Source: Castellaniella defragrans
Lineage (GTDB): Bacteria; Pseudomonadota; Gammaproteobacteria; Burkholderiales; Burkholderiaceae_B
Assembly (NCBI RefSeq): GCF_014203015.1
Contig: NZ_JACHIB010000017.1
Coordinates: 1-64,000 of the forward strand
Length of the DNA: 64,000 bases
Reading direction: 5' to 3'
Shown here: piece after piece, positions 48,698 through 59,168 of the stretch
Position numbering within the stretch: the first letter of the stretch is position 1
Layout: the number at the start of each line of letters is the position of its first letter
Program-made: the position numbers and the translations under genes
Notes under the pieces: model-generated
Seen by the model: only the letters and a program-made list of their open reading frames with translations
The model's database searches: none
Told to the model about the DNA's origin: nothing

Positions 48698-49480
48698 ATG
48701 CTGGAACTGAACCGGATTTCCCTGAGCTACGCCGCCGACGGCGGCCGGCGCCCCGTGCTGCGCGCCCTGAGCCTGACCCTGGAGCGCGGCCAGATCGCCT
48801 GCCTGCTGGGCGCCTCGGGCTGCGGCAAGACCAGCGTGCTGCGCGCCATCGCCGGCTTCGAGCCGCTGGACGGCGGTTCGATCCGGCTGGACGGGCGCCT
48901 GCTGTCGGGCGAAGGCGCCCGCGTCGAGCCCGAGCACCGGCGCGTGGGCATGATGTTCCAGGACTACGCGCTGTTCCCCCACCTGGACGTGGCGGCCAAC
49001 GTCGGTTTCGGCCTGCGCCGCCTGGACGCCGCCGAGCGCGGCCGGCGCGTGCGCGCCCTGCTGGAGCTGGTGGGCCTGGCGGGCCAGGAGGCGCGCCGCC
49101 CCCATGAGCTGTCCGGCGGCCAGCAGCAGCGCGTGGCGCTGGCCCGGGCGCTGGCGCCCGAACCCGAGCTGCTGCTGCTCGACGAGCCCTTCTCCAACCT
49201 GGACGTGGACGCCCGCGAACGGCTGGCGTTTGAATTGCGCGACCTGCTGAAGGCGGCGGGGCGCACGGCGCTGGTGGTCACTCACAACCAGGCGGAGGCC
49301 TTCGCCGTGGCGGACCGGATCGGCATCCTGCAGGCCGGCCGGCTGGCCCAGTGGGACACGCCCTACGGCATGCACCACCACCCCGCCACGCCGGAGATCG
49401 CGGCCTTCATCCAGCGCGAGGCCCTGATGGCCCGGCGCGCCCAGGCCGCCCTGCGCGGCGCGCCCCCGGCCGCCGCCTGA
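48698..49480 (+). CDS. fbpC: Ferric iron ABC transporter ATPase FbpC
   Basis: A 260-residue ATPase. Walker A G-A-S-G-C-G-K-T-S lies at about residues 38-46, the signature L-S-G-G-Q-Q-Q-R follows, and Walker B is L-L-L-D-E-P-F-S-N-L-D. It lacks the long C-terminal regulatory domain found in many FbpC proteins (about 350 residues), so it is a short form. Last gene of the operon; converges on ntrC. Confidence 0.88.
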   Translation: MLELNRISLSYAADGGRRPVLRALSLTLERGQIACLLGASGCGKTSVLRAIAGFEPLDGGSIRLDGRLLSGEGARVEPEHRRVGMMFQDYALFPHLDVAANVGFGLRRLDAAERGRRVRALLELVGLAGQEARRPHELSGGQQQRVALARALAPEPELLLLDEPFSNLDVDARERLAFELRDLLKAAGRTALVVTHNQAEAFAVADRIGILQAGRLAQWDTPYGMHHHPATPEIAAFIQREALMARRAQAALRGAPPAAA

Positions 49481-49506
49481 GCGGTTCGAGACGCCGGCGC
49501 CCGACT

Positions 49507-51075
<1,569 letters not shown>

Positions 51076-51139
51076 GCGGCTCCCTGTCTTTCGATGCCCC
51101 GCCTTCCGGCTGCCCGCCCCCTGGCTCCCCGCATCCCGC

Positions 51140-52093
51140 TCATGCGACCTCCAGCGGCAGCAGCAGGCGGAATTCGGTGCGGCCGGGGGCGGAATCGAAT
51201 TCCAGCAGGCCGCCCTGGCGCTGCAGGCATTCCTGGGCCAGGCTCAGGCCCAGGCCGGTGCCCTGCGCCCGCCCGGTCACCAGGGGATGGAAGAGCTTGT
51301 CGCGCAGGGCCTCGGGCACGCCGGGACCGTTGTCGGCGACCGCGATCCGCAGCCCCATGCGGTGCTGGCCGTCGGCCAGCACCGGCTGATGCAGGATGCG
51401 GGTGCTGATCCGCAGCACCGGAGCGGCCACGTCCGCCGTCTCGGCCAGCGCCTGGGCGCCGTTGCGCGCCACGTTCAGCAGCGCCTGCAGCAGGGGGTCG
51501 CGGTCGGCGCGCATGTCCGGCACCGAGGCGTCGTAGTCGCGCTCCAGGCGGATCCGCTCGCCGAACTCCAGGCGGATCAGGGCCAGGACCCGCTCGCACA
51601 CCTCATGGACGTTGAAGACGCTGGGCGCGGCGGCCGGCTGGCTGGGCGAGGCCAGGCGGGTCACCAGGTCGGCCAGGCGGTCGGCCTCGGCCACGATCAC
51701 GCGGGTGTATTCGCGCAGGTCGTCGCGCGGCAGCTCCATTTCCAGCAGCTGGGCGGCGGCGCGCAGGCCCGCCAGGGGATTGCGCACCTCGTGGGCGAGG
51801 TTGCGCAGGGTCTCGCGCTGCGCGGCCTGGCGGCCGCGGGCCTGGCGCAGGTCGTCCAGGTGGCTGCCCTGATGGACCGGAATCTCGATCACCCAGGCCC
51901 AGGGCTGGCCGCGCAGCGGCGTCTTCAGGACGCTGTCGAAGCCCTCCAGCCAGGGCTGCGCGGGCTGCCCCGCCAGCTGGCGCAGGGACTGGCCCAGCAG
52001 TTCCTCCGCCGCGCCGTTGGCATGGCGGATGTGGTGGGACTCGTCCAGCAGCAGGACCGCGGTGCGCAGCAGGTCGAGGCCGGACGTGTCCAC
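51140..52093 (-). CDS. ntrB: Nitrogen regulation sensor kinase NtrB
   Basis: A 317-residue cytosolic histidine kinase/phosphatase that acts on NtrC under control of PII. It has an N-terminal PAS-like domain (residues 1-75), the H-box N-L-A-H101-E-V-R-N-P, and an ATPase domain with D-N-G-P-G-V-P and G-T-G-L-G-L. The start is a GTG at 52093, 11 bases after glnA. Slightly shorter than Escherichia coli NtrB (349). Confidence 0.9.
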   Translation of the reverse strand: MDTSGLDLLRTAVLLLDESHHIRHANGAAEELLGQSLRQLAGQPAQPWLEGFDSVLKTPLRGQPWAWVIEIPVHQGSHLDDLRQARGRQAAQRETLRNLAHEVRNPLAGLRAAAQLLEMELPRDDLREYTRVIVAEADRLADLVTRLASPSQPAAAPSVFNVHEVCERVLALIRLEFGERIRLERDYDASVPDMRADRDPLLQALLNVARNGAQALAETADVAAPVLRISTRILHQPVLADGQHRMGLRIAVADNGPGVPEALRDKLFHPLVTGRAQGTGLGLSLAQECLQRQGGLLEFDSAPGRTEFRLLLPLEVA

Positions 52094-52104
52094 CCCGGGC
52101 CCCG

Positions 52105-53517
52105 CTAGAGCGTGTAGTACAGGTCGAATTCGACCGGGTGCGGGGTCACGCGCAGGCGGTCGAGCTCATTGGCCTTCAGGTCCAGGTAGGCGTCCAGCAG
52201 GTCGTTGCTGAAGACCCCGCCGCGCGTCAGGAACTCGCGGTCGCGGTCCAGGGCTTCCAGGGCCTGTTCCAGCGAGGAGCACACCGTCGGGATCTTGGCG
52301 TCTTCCTCCGGCGGCAGGTCGTAGAGGTTCTTGTCGGCCGGGTCGCCCGGGTGGATCTTGTTCTGGACGCCGTCCAGGCCCGCCATCATCAGGGCGGAGA
52401 AGGCCAGGTACGGATTGGCCAGGGGATCCGGGAAGCGCGCCTCGACGCGGCGCGCCTTGGGGTTGCTGACGTAGGGGATGCGGATCGAGGCCGAGCGGTT
52501 GCGCGCGGAATACGCGAGCTTGACCGGCGCCTCGTAGTGCGGCACCAGGCGCTTGTAGGAATTCGTGCCCGGGTTGGTGAGGGCGTTCAGGGCGCGGGCG
52601 TGATGGATGATGCCGCCGATGTAGTACAGGGCGAATTCCGACAGCCCGCCGTAGCCGTTGCCGGCGAACAGGTTCTGGCCGTCCTTCCAGATGGACTGGT
52701 GCACGTGCATGCCCGAGCCGTTGTCGCCCACCACGGGCTTGGGCATGAAGGTGGCGGTCTTGCCGTAGACGTGGGCCACGTTGCGGATCACGTACTTCAT
52801 GATCTGGGTCCAGTCGGCGCGCTGCACCAGGGTGGAAAAGCGCGTGCCGATCTCCAGCTGGCCGCAGTTGGCGACCTCGTGGTGGTGGACCTCGACGGGC
52901 ACGCCCATCTGCTCCATCAGCAGGCACATTTCCGAGCGCATGTCGGCGAAGGAATCGATCGGCGGCACGGGCACGTAGCCGCCCTTGACGGCGGGACGGT
53001 AGCCCAGGTTGTTGCCGTTGGACTCGCTGGCGTTGGACCAGGCGGCCTCGTCCGACGAAATCTTGACGAAGCTGCCGCTCATGTCCGCGTTCCAGCTCAC
53101 GCCGTCGAAGACGAAGAATTCGGGTTCCGGGCCGAAGTAGGCGGTGTCGCCCAGGCCGCTGGACTTGAGGTAGGCCTCGGCGCGGCGGGCCAGGGAGCGC
53201 GGATCGCGGTCGTAGCCCTTCAGGTCGGACGGCTCGACCACGTCGCAGGTCAGGATCAGCGTGGTTTCCTCGCGGAAGGGATCCAGGCGGGCCGTGCCGG
53301 CGTCCGGGATCAGGATCATGTCGGAGGCCTCGATGCCCTTCCAGCCGGGCAGCGACGAGCCGTCGAAGGCGACGCCCGATTCCATCCGGTCCTCGTCCAC
53401 CAGTCCCGCGGGGACGGTCAGGTGATGTTCCCGACCCAGGGTGTCGGTAAAGCGGAAATCCACGAACGCCACTTCGCGTTCGGCGATCATCTGCACAACG
53501 TTTTCAGGGGTGGACAT
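52105..53517 (-). CDS. glnA: Glutamine synthetase type I
   Basis: A 470-residue GSI-beta enzyme that makes glutamine from glutamate, ammonia and ATP. The signatures [18 protein letters not shown] and the adenylylation site N-L-Y-D-L-P-P-E-E (Tyr near 398) are all present, so activity is under GlnE control. A sigma-54 promoter and two NtrC sites lie upstream, and ntrB/ntrC follow. Confidence 0.95.
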   Translation of the reverse strand: MSTPENVVQMIAEREVAFVDFRFTDTLGREHHLTVPAGLVDEDRMESGVAFDGSSLPGWKGIEASDMILIPDAGTARLDPFREETTLILTCDVVEPSDLKGYDRDPRSLARRAEAYLKSSGLGDTAYFGPEPEFFVFDGVSWNADMSGSFVKISSDEAAWSNASESNGNNLGYRPAVKGGYVPVPPIDSFADMRSEMCLLMEQMGVPVEVHHHEVANCGQLEIGTRFSTLVQRADWTQIMKYVIRNVAHVYGKTATFMPKPVVGDNGSGMHVHQSIWKDGQNLFAGNGYGGLSEFALYYIGGIIHHARALNALTNPGTNSYKRLVPHYEAPVKLAYSARNRSASIRIPYVSNPKARRVEARFPDPLANPYLAFSALMMAGLDGVQNKIHPGDPADKNLYDLPPEEDAKIPTVCSSLEQALEALDRDREFLTRGGVFSNDLLDAYLDLKANELDRLRVTPHPVEFDLYYTL

Positions 53518-53579
53518 AAAAGCTCCTGCGCCAAGTCATGTCGTCAAAGGGGAAAGCCCGAGGCTTCGTCGGTTTCATT

Positions 53580-53595
53580 AGCAATGACCGTGCCA
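53580..53595 (-). promoter_or_regulatory. Sigma-54 promoter of glnA
   Basis: TGGCACG-GTCA-TTGCT on the minus strand matches the -24/-12 consensus (TGGCACG-N4-TTGCW) exactly. It lies about 63 bases before the glnA ATG. Confidence 0.9.
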
Positions 53596-53667
53596 ACTTT
53601 CAGGGCCGCGATTCCAGGGGGCGTGAGCCCTTTGCCGGTGCCGGGGCGGTCATTTCGGCGCATGGAC

Positions 53668-53723
53668 GCACCATTCAGGTGCACATTCTAGTGCAGATCC
53701 GGGTGTATGCACCAGAACGGTGC
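53668..53723 (-). promoter_or_regulatory. Two NtrC enhancer sites of glnA
   Basis: GCACC-N5-GGTGC occurs twice as a perfect palindrome (53668-53682 and 53709-53723), 41 bases apart, with a weaker TGCAC-N6-GTGCA element between them (about 53680-53695). They stand some 75-140 bases upstream of the sigma-54 promoter, the normal enhancer position. The remaining part of this 349-base gap (53724-53866) is G+C-rich, with short repeats of a CGACGTCCGGCG-like unit and nothing else I can name. Confidence 0.88.
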
Positions 53724-53866
53724 GAATCCGCGTGCATGGATGCGGGAGGCCGGAGGCGGGCGTCCCGGCGCGCCTCCGCCGCGGGGACCGGCCCTTTTCG
53801 GCATTCGACGTCCGGCGGCGGCCCGGTGTCCGGTGCTCGACGTCCGGCGTCCGGCGGCCCAAGGGC

Positions 53867-55087
53867 TCAGGACAGGAACTCCATCTGCAAATCGTTCAGG
53901 AAGCGCCAGCCCTGGGGCGTGGCGCAGATCCGGTCCAGGCCGGGTTCGAGCAGGCCGCGCTCCACCGCGCGGCGCATGGCCGGCAGGAGGGCCATCAGCG
54001 ACAGGCCGGTGCGCTCGATGAACAGCCCGCCCTCGACGCCTTCGCGCAGGCGCAGGGCGTTGAGCATGAACTCGAAGCCCAGGTCGCCGTGGCTCAGCTC
54101 GCGGCGTTCGACCACGTGCCGGCCGGCCCCCTCGGTCGCCAGCCGCATCCAGGCGTCCGGCATGCGCGCCCGCGCCTGGCGCGTGATGCGGTCCTGGAAG
54201 GAGATCTTGGAATGCGCTCCCGGGCCGATCCCCAGGTAGTCGCCGAAGCGCCAGTAGTTCAGATTGTGCTGGCAGGCCTGGTGGGGCCGCGCGTAGGCCG
54301 AGACCTCGTAGCGGTCGAAGCCCGCCGCCTGCACCAGTTCCGCCACCCGATCCTGCATGGCCGCGCTCAGTTCGTCGTCCGGCACCCGGGGCGGGTATTT
54401 GGCGAAGACCGTGTTGGGCTCCAGCGTCAGGTGGTAGAGCGACAGGTGCCCCGTACCGAAGGCCAGGGCCTCGCGCACGTCCCGTTCGCACTCGGCCAGG
54501 GTCTGCTCCGGCAGCGCGAACATCAGGTCCAGGTTGACCCGGTCCACGGCGCGCTGGGCCATTTCGATGGCCGCGCGCGCCTGGGCGGCGTCGTGGATGC
54601 GCCCCAGGCGGCGCAGCTTGTCGTCGTCGAAGCTCTGGATGCCGAGCGAAATCCGGTTCACCCCGGCCTGGGCGTAGCCCTGGAAGCGGGCGGCCTCGGC
54701 GGTGCCCGGATTGGCTTCCAGGGTGATCTCCACGCCAGGGGGCAGGTTCAGGTAGGCGCGGAACAGGCCGATGATCCGGTCGATCGCCTCGGCCGACAGC
54801 AGGCTGGGCGTGCCGCCGCCGAAGAACACCGTCGAGACCGGCCGGCCCCAGACGTCCGGCACGGCCTGCTCCAGGTCGGCCTGCAGCGCCTGCAGGTAGG
54901 CTTCTTCCGGCAGCTCGCCGCTGCGCTCGTGCGAATTGAAGTCGCAATACGGGCATTTGTGCACGCACCAGGGCACGTGCACGTACAGCGACAGCGGCGG
55001 CAGCGCCACCAGGCCGGGCTTGCCGCGCACGCCGGGGCGGCCATCGCCTTCGCGTTCGGGCGTGGGAACGGGCACCAGGCGCTTCAT
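53867..55087 (-). CDS. hemW: Radical SAM haem chaperone HemW
   Basis: A 406-residue protein of the HemN-like radical SAM family. The 4Fe-4S motif is C41-V-H-K-C45-P-Y-C48, after the Y-V-H-V-P-W lead-in that is typical of HemW. It lacks the extra cysteine of true HemN coproporphyrinogen oxidases, so a haem-trafficking role is more likely. The ATG at 55087 overlaps the rdgB stop by 4 bases; this pairing is common. Confidence 0.9.
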   Translation of the reverse strand: MKRLVPVPTPEREGDGRPGVRGKPGLVALPPLSLYVHVPWCVHKCPYCDFNSHERSGELPEEAYLQALQADLEQAVPDVWGRPVSTVFFGGGTPSLLSAEAIDRIIGLFRAYLNLPPGVEITLEANPGTAEAARFQGYAQAGVNRISLGIQSFDDDKLRRLGRIHDAAQARAAIEMAQRAVDRVNLDLMFALPEQTLAECERDVREALAFGTGHLSLYHLTLEPNTVFAKYPPRVPDDELSAAMQDRVAELVQAAGFDRYEVSAYARPHQACQHNLNYWRFGDYLGIGPGAHSKISFQDRITRQARARMPDAWMRLATEGAGRHVVERRELSHGDLGFEFMLNALRLREGVEGGLFIERTGLSLMALLPAMRRAVERGLLEPGLDRICATPQGWRFLNDLQMEFLS

Positions 55088-55731
55088 CGCGGCGCTCCGC
55101 CCGCCGGGCCGCCGTCCTGGTCCGGGAACGAGCCGAATTCGCCGCGCAGCGCCCACAGCAGGCCGCGCAGGGCGCGTGCGCGGTGGCTGAGAATGTTCTT
55201 CTGCTCCAGGGGCAGCTCGGCGGCGGTCATGCCCAGGTCGGGCAGGTAGAAATACGGGTCGTAGCCGAAGCCGTTGGCGCCCCGCGGGGCGTCCAGGACC
55301 TCGCCGTCCCAGGAGCCCTCGACCACGATGGGGCGTGGGTCGTCGGCGCTGCGCATGTAGACCAGGACGGCGACGTAGCTGCCGCGCCGGTCGGTGCGGC
55401 CGGCCATCTCGGCCACCAGCCGGGCGTTGTTGGCCGCGTCCGAGCGCGTGCCGTCCGGCATCCGGGCGTAGCGCGCCGAATGGACGCCGGGCGCGCCGCC
55501 GAGGGCGTGGACGCACAGGCCGGAATCGTCGGCCAGCGCCGGCAGGCCGGTGGCGCGGCTGGCGTGGCGCGCCTTGGCCAGGGCGTTTTCCACGAAGGTG
55601 TGGAAGGGTTCCTCCGCCTCGGACACGCCCAGCGCGCTCTGCGGCACCATGTCGATGCCGGCGGCCGCCAGGCTGGCGGAAAATTCCCTCAATTTGCCCG
55701 GATTGCCCGAGGCCAGCACGACCTTTTTCAT
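55084..55731 (-). CDS. rdgB: XTP/dITP pyrophosphatase RdgB
   Basis: A 215-residue Ham1-type house-cleaning enzyme that hydrolyses dITP, ITP and XTP to monophosphates. The substrate motif A-S-G-N-P-G-K-L-R-E-F opens the protein (about residues 7-17). A-D-D-S-G-L-C-V (about 66) and G-F-G-Y-D-P-Y-F (about 154) complete the site. Middle gene of rph-rdgB-hemW. Confidence 0.94.
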   Translation of the reverse strand: MKKVVLASGNPGKLREFSASLAAAGIDMVPQSALGVSEAEEPFHTFVENALAKARHASRATGLPALADDSGLCVHALGGAPGVHSARYARMPDGTRSDAANNARLVAEMAGRTDRRGSYVAVLVYMRSADDPRPIVVEGSWDGEVLDAPRGANGFGYDPYFYLPDLGMTAAELPLEQKNILSHRARALRGLLWALRGEFGSFPDQDGGPAGGAPR

Positions 55732-55786
55732 CGCCGGGCCGTCCCGAGACGAGCTGGCCGCTGGCGCGGCGTGGGGGCCACTGTTT

Positions 55787-56539
55787 TCATGCCGCCTCCA
55801 GGGCGCGCGCCTGCGCGCGGATCAGGGCCTGGATGCCGGCGGTGGCCAGGTCCAGCAGGCCGTCCAGCTCGTCGCGGCGGAAGCTGCCGCCCTCGCCCGT
55901 GCCCTGCACCTCGACGAAATCCCCGGCGCCGGTCATGACCACGTTCATGTCGGTGTCGCAGGCGGCGTCTTCCGGATAGTCCAGGTCCAGCACCGGGCGC
56001 CCGCCCACGATGCCGACCGAGACGGCGGCCACCTGGCCGCGCAGCGGATCGGCCGCCAGCTGGCCGCCGGCCATCAGACGGCGCACCGCCAGCGCCGCCG
56101 CCACCCAGGCGCCGGTGATGCTGGCGCAGCGGGTGCCGCCGTCGGCCTGCAGCACGTCGCAATCCAGGTGCAGCGTGCGCTCGCCCAGCGCCTGCAGGTC
56201 GAACACCGCGCGCAGGCCGCGGCCGATCAGGCGCTGGATTTCCTGGGTGCGGCCGCTCTGCTTGCCGCGGGCCGCCTCGCGCTCGCCGCGGGTGTGCGTG
56301 GCGCGCGGCAGCATGCCGTATTCCGCCGTGACCCAGCCCTGCCCGCGCCCCTTCAGGAAGGGCGGCACCTTGTCCAGCACGCTGACGTTGCACAGCACGC
56401 GGGTGTCGCCCATGCAGGCCAGCACCGAGCCTTCGGCGTGGCGCGTATAGCCGGTCAGCAGTTCGATGGGGCGCAGTTCGTCGGGCCGGCGGCCGGACGG
56501 CCGCGGCGGGGCGGAAACGGGGGCGGAGGGGAGCGTCAT
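55787..56539 (-). CDS. rph: Ribonuclease PH
   Basis: A 250-residue phosphorolytic exonuclease that trims tRNA 3' ends. [15 protein letters not shown] (about 65), the [14 protein letters not shown] region (about 95) and [12 protein letters not shown] (about 126) are hallmark segments. The N-terminus carries an Ala/Pro-rich extension of about 15 residues. It is divergent from yicC, a usual arrangement. Confidence 0.93.
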   Translation of the reverse strand: MTLPSAPVSAPPRPSGRRPDELRPIELLTGYTRHAEGSVLACMGDTRVLCNVSVLDKVPPFLKGRGQGWVTAEYGMLPRATHTRGEREAARGKQSGRTQEIQRLIGRGLRAVFDLQALGERTLHLDCDVLQADGGTRCASITGAWVAAALAVRRLMAGGQLAADPLRGQVAAVSVGIVGGRPVLDLDYPEDAACDTDMNVVMTGAGDFVEVQGTGEGGSFRRDELDGLLDLATAGIQALIRAQARALEAA

Positions 56540-56623
56540 GAAGGAATTTCCTGCGATGGGCCGCGCGATGGGGCCGGACTACAATAAGGCCCCATTGTAG
56601 ATAAACGCCGACGAGACCGCCCC

Positions 56624-57535
56624 ATGATCCGCAGCATGACCGCCTTTGGCTCCGCCCGTCTGGATTCCGACGCCGGCTCGATCAGCGCCGAGATCCGCAG
56701 CGTCAACAACCGCTTTCTGGACCTGAGCCTGCGGATCCCGGAAGACCTGCGCTTCGCCGAATCCCGCCTGCGCGACCTGGTCGGCCGCCAGGCCCTGCGC
56801 GGCAAGGTCGAGCTCAAGCTGAGCTACGCCGCGCTCGACCGCGAGGCCCTGCGCCCGCTGGATCCCGAGGCGGTGCGCGCGCTGGCCGAACAGCTGCAAT
56901 GGGCGCGCCGGTTCATTCCCGACCTGCCCGCCCCCACGCTGGCCGAACTCCCGCGCGAAGGCGGGCTGCGCGGCGGGCTGGACGCCGAAGTCTGGCTGCC
57001 CCTGTGCGAGCAGGCCTGCGCGCAGGCCCTGGAGGAATTCGGCGCCGCGCGCCAGCGCGAGGGCGCCCGGCTGGCCGAGGCGATGCTGGCCATGGCCGGG
57101 GAGGTCGATGCCATCGTCGCGCGCGTGGAAACCGAACTGCCGGCCCTGGTGCGCCAGCACCAGGAGCGCGTCGCCCAGCGCCTGCGCGAGGCCCTGGAGG
57201 CCGCCAGCCCGGAGGGCTTCGCCGCCATCGGCGGGGCCGAGCTCACCGCCCGCATCGCCCAGGAAGCCAGCCTGTTCGGCCTGCGCGTGGACGTGGCCGA
57301 GGAACTCACCCGGCTGCGCTCGCACCTGCAGGAACTGCGCGAGATCCTGTCCGGCAGGCATGCGTCCGCGGCGCGCGGCGGCAGCGGCAAGCGGCTGGAC
57401 TTCCTGTTCCAGGAAATGAACCGCGAGGCCAACACCCTGGGCTCCAAGGCCGCCGCCCTGTCCGTCACCCAGGCCGCCATCGACCTGAAGCTGCTGATCG
57501 AGCAGATGCGGGAGCAGGCGCAGAACATCGAGTGA
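56624..57535 (+). CDS. yicC: YicC family endoribonuclease-like protein
   Basis: A 303-residue protein with the conserved opening M-I-R-S-M-T-A-F-G-S-A-R and R-S-V-N-N-R-F-L-D, and the C-terminal DUF1732 block G-K-R-L-D-F-L-F-Q-E-M-N-R-E-A-N-T-L-G-S-K. YicC proteins affect stationary-phase growth and RNA decay. It lies divergent from rph. Confidence 0.92.
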   Translation: MIRSMTAFGSARLDSDAGSISAEIRSVNNRFLDLSLRIPEDLRFAESRLRDLVGRQALRGKVELKLSYAALDREALRPLDPEAVRALAEQLQWARRFIPDLPAPTLAELPREGGLRGGLDAEVWLPLCEQACAQALEEFGAARQREGARLAEAMLAMAGEVDAIVARVETELPALVRQHQERVAQRLREALEAASPEGFAAIGGAELTARIAQEASLFGLRVDVAEELTRLRSHLQELREILSGRHASAARGGSGKRLDFLFQEMNREANTLGSKAAALSVTQAAIDLKLLIEQMREQAQNIE

Positions 57536-57568
57536 CCGCCTGGGGAAAACCCCCATTTTTACGCTATT

Positions 57569-57582
57569 TTGATCCAGATCAA
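57569..57582. promoter_or_regulatory. Perfect FNR/NNR-type box upstream of the NO reductase operon
   Basis: TTGAT-CCAG-ATCAA matches the FNR/NNR/Dnr consensus at every defined position. It lies between yicC and the NO reductase genes, 329 bases before the first of them, so a long leader is implied. The -10 region at the expected distance is poor. Confidence 0.7.
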
Positions 57583-57671
57583 GGCGCTCGACCCCGGCAG
57601 TTGATCCTTGTGGTTCGGGCGCTCTGCGCGTCGCCCGCGGGCGCCCAGTCCGCGTTCCTCAGAAAAAACAT

Positions 57672-57715
57672 CAAGAACATTCTGTATCTCCATGATACAT
57701 AGGAATATATTCTTG
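57672..57715. promoter_or_regulatory. Interrupted inverted repeat in the A+T-rich leader of the NO reductase operon
   Basis: CAAGAA/TTCTTG outer arms and TGTATC/GATACA inner arms surround TCCAT. The segment 57655-57800 is much richer in A+T than the genes around it. It could be an operator or an mRNA hairpin. The rest of the 376-base gap (57536-57911) holds the FNR box (57569-57582) and a GGAGG ribosome binding site just before 57912, but no convincing gene. Confidence 0.5.
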
Positions 57716-57911
57716 AAAGACAATCTCTTGGACGTGGTCATTCGCGCCATTTCTTCATCTCGCGCCGCAGCAAAGAAAACCATCGTTTGATGTTTTCCTG
57801 ATTCTTTACGCATCAACCATATCCCGCATCCGGCTTGATGGCTTCGCGGCTCCCCGCCCACCCCCGCTCCTAGACTGTTCCTGCCATCCGCAACCTGGAG
57901 GAAAGGGAATC

Positions 57912-58175
57912 ATGGCGCAACGCATTATCGACGGGGTCCTCTCGGCCCTGGCCGGCCTGGTCAGCGTGCTGCTGTCCTGGCCCTACTGGCGGGATTTCGA
58001 ATACTGGCCGGAATCCCATGCCATGTGGTGGCTGTACATCGCGGTGGGCTACGTCCTGGCGGTGTACGTGTTCTACGTCTTCATGGGCAGCCTGCGCACC
58101 CTGTTCCTGCATGACGAGCAGGCGCGGGCCCCGGCATCCGGGCGCGAAGGCCTGGCGAGGGAGGACCGGTCATGA
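57912..58175 (+). CDS. Small membrane protein at the head of the NO reductase operon
   Basis: An 87-residue protein with two hydrophobic segments (about residues 4-26 and 37-65) and a charged C-terminal tail. GGAGG stands before the ATG. Its TGA overlaps the NorC start by 4 bases (ATGA), so it is translated with it. I do not know its family; by size and position it recalls the small NorH-type or CcoQ-type subunits found with other haem-copper enzymes. A structural or assembly subunit of this NO reductase is the natural guess. Confidence 0.7.
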   Translation: MAQRIIDGVLSALAGLVSVLLSWPYWRDFEYWPESHAMWWLYIAVGYVLAVYVFYVFMGSLRTLFLHDEQARAPASGREGLAREDRS

Positions 58176-59155
58176 GCTGCCTGAACGGTACCGACTGCCG
58201 CGAACCGGCCAAGCGCCGCGCCGCCCTGGCCGTGCTGGGGCTGATGCTGGCGATCTTCCTGCTGCTGTCGGCCTGGTCCTTCCTGCCGTCCCGCGTGCAG
58301 GCCATTCCCGATACGATCCAGTACGGCGGCGTCGACGCGGTGGAGGGCAAGCGCGTCTTCCAGGCCTACAACTGCATGGGCTGTCATACCATCGTCGGCA
58401 ACGGCGCCTATTTCGGGCCCGACCTGACGCGCATCTACGCCGATGCCGGGCCCGCCTGGCTGGCCGCCTTCCTGCCTTCGGCGGGCGGCTGGCCCACGTC
58501 GGCCGCCGTGCGGGTGCAGCTGCAGAATCCCGCGGTCCGGGAAGACGCCGGCTCCGCCGACCTGCAAGACTACCTGCGGCATCATCCCGGGGTGGCCGAG
58601 CGGCTGGACCAGCGCGGGGGCCGGCACACCCTGATGCCCAACCTGCCGCTGGACGCCCATGAGGTCGCGGCGCTGATCGCCTTCCTGAAATACACCTCGT
58701 CCATGCACACCGAGGGCTGGCCGCCCAAGCCGCGCGAGGATCGGCGGATCCCCGCCGGCCTGGCCGGGCCGGCGGCGGCCGGCAGTCCGGCGGCCAGCCA
58801 GGCCGTCGCCGCGGCCGCCACGGCGCCCCCCGCCACGGCCGCCGCGCCGGACGCGCAGGCCCAGGATCCCGTGGCGCGCGGCCGGCAGCTGGTCTCCGAC
58901 CTGGGCTGCGTGGCCTGCCACGCCACCGACCAGAAGCGCACGGTGGGTCCGGGCTGGGGCGGCCTGGCCGGCCACGCGGTCGAGCTGGCCGACGGCACCA
59001 CCGTCACGGCGGACGAGGCCTACCTGGTCCGCTCGATCCGCCAGCCCGACGCCCAGATCGTCGCGGGCTACCCGCCGCACGTCATGCCGTCCTACGACGC
59101 GCTGATCGACGAGGCCGACATGAAGGCCATCGTGGCCTTCCTGCGCAGCCTGTGA
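58172..59155 (+). CDS. norC: NorC-type cytochrome c with a second, caa3-type cytochrome domain
   Basis: A 327-residue membrane-anchored cytochrome. One helix (about residues 18-36) is followed by a NorC domain with C68-M-G-C71-H, the N-G-A-Y-F-G-P-D-L segment and a Met ligand near 155 (T-L-M-P-N). G-W-P-P-K near 182 closes this part. An Ala/Pro linker (about 195-230) leads to a second haem domain with C246-V-A-C249-H and M305 (P-H-V-M-P-S-Y), which resembles the cytochrome tail of caa3 oxidase subunit II. Ordinary NorC has only one haem and about 150 residues. Confidence 0.85.
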   Translation: MSCLNGTDCREPAKRRAALAVLGLMLAIFLLLSAWSFLPSRVQAIPDTIQYGGVDAVEGKRVFQAYNCMGCHTIVGNGAYFGPDLTRIYADAGPAWLAAFLPSAGGWPTSAAVRVQLQNPAVREDAGSADLQDYLRHHPGVAERLDQRGGRHTLMPNLPLDAHEVAALIAFLKYTSSMHTEGWPPKPREDRRIPAGLAGPAAAGSPAASQAVAAAATAPPATAAAPDAQAQDPVARGRQLVSDLGCVACHATDQKRTVGPGWGGLAGHAVELADGTTVTADEAYLVRSIRQPDAQIVAGYPPHVMPSYDALIDEADMKAIVAFLRSL

Positions 59156-59168
59156 AAAGGAAGCCATC

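Noticed and set aside
57559-57861. Open frame on the minus strand (100 aa) in the leader of the NO reductase operon
   Set aside because: No ribosome binding site, amphipathic low-quality composition, and it runs through the FNR box and the palindrome.
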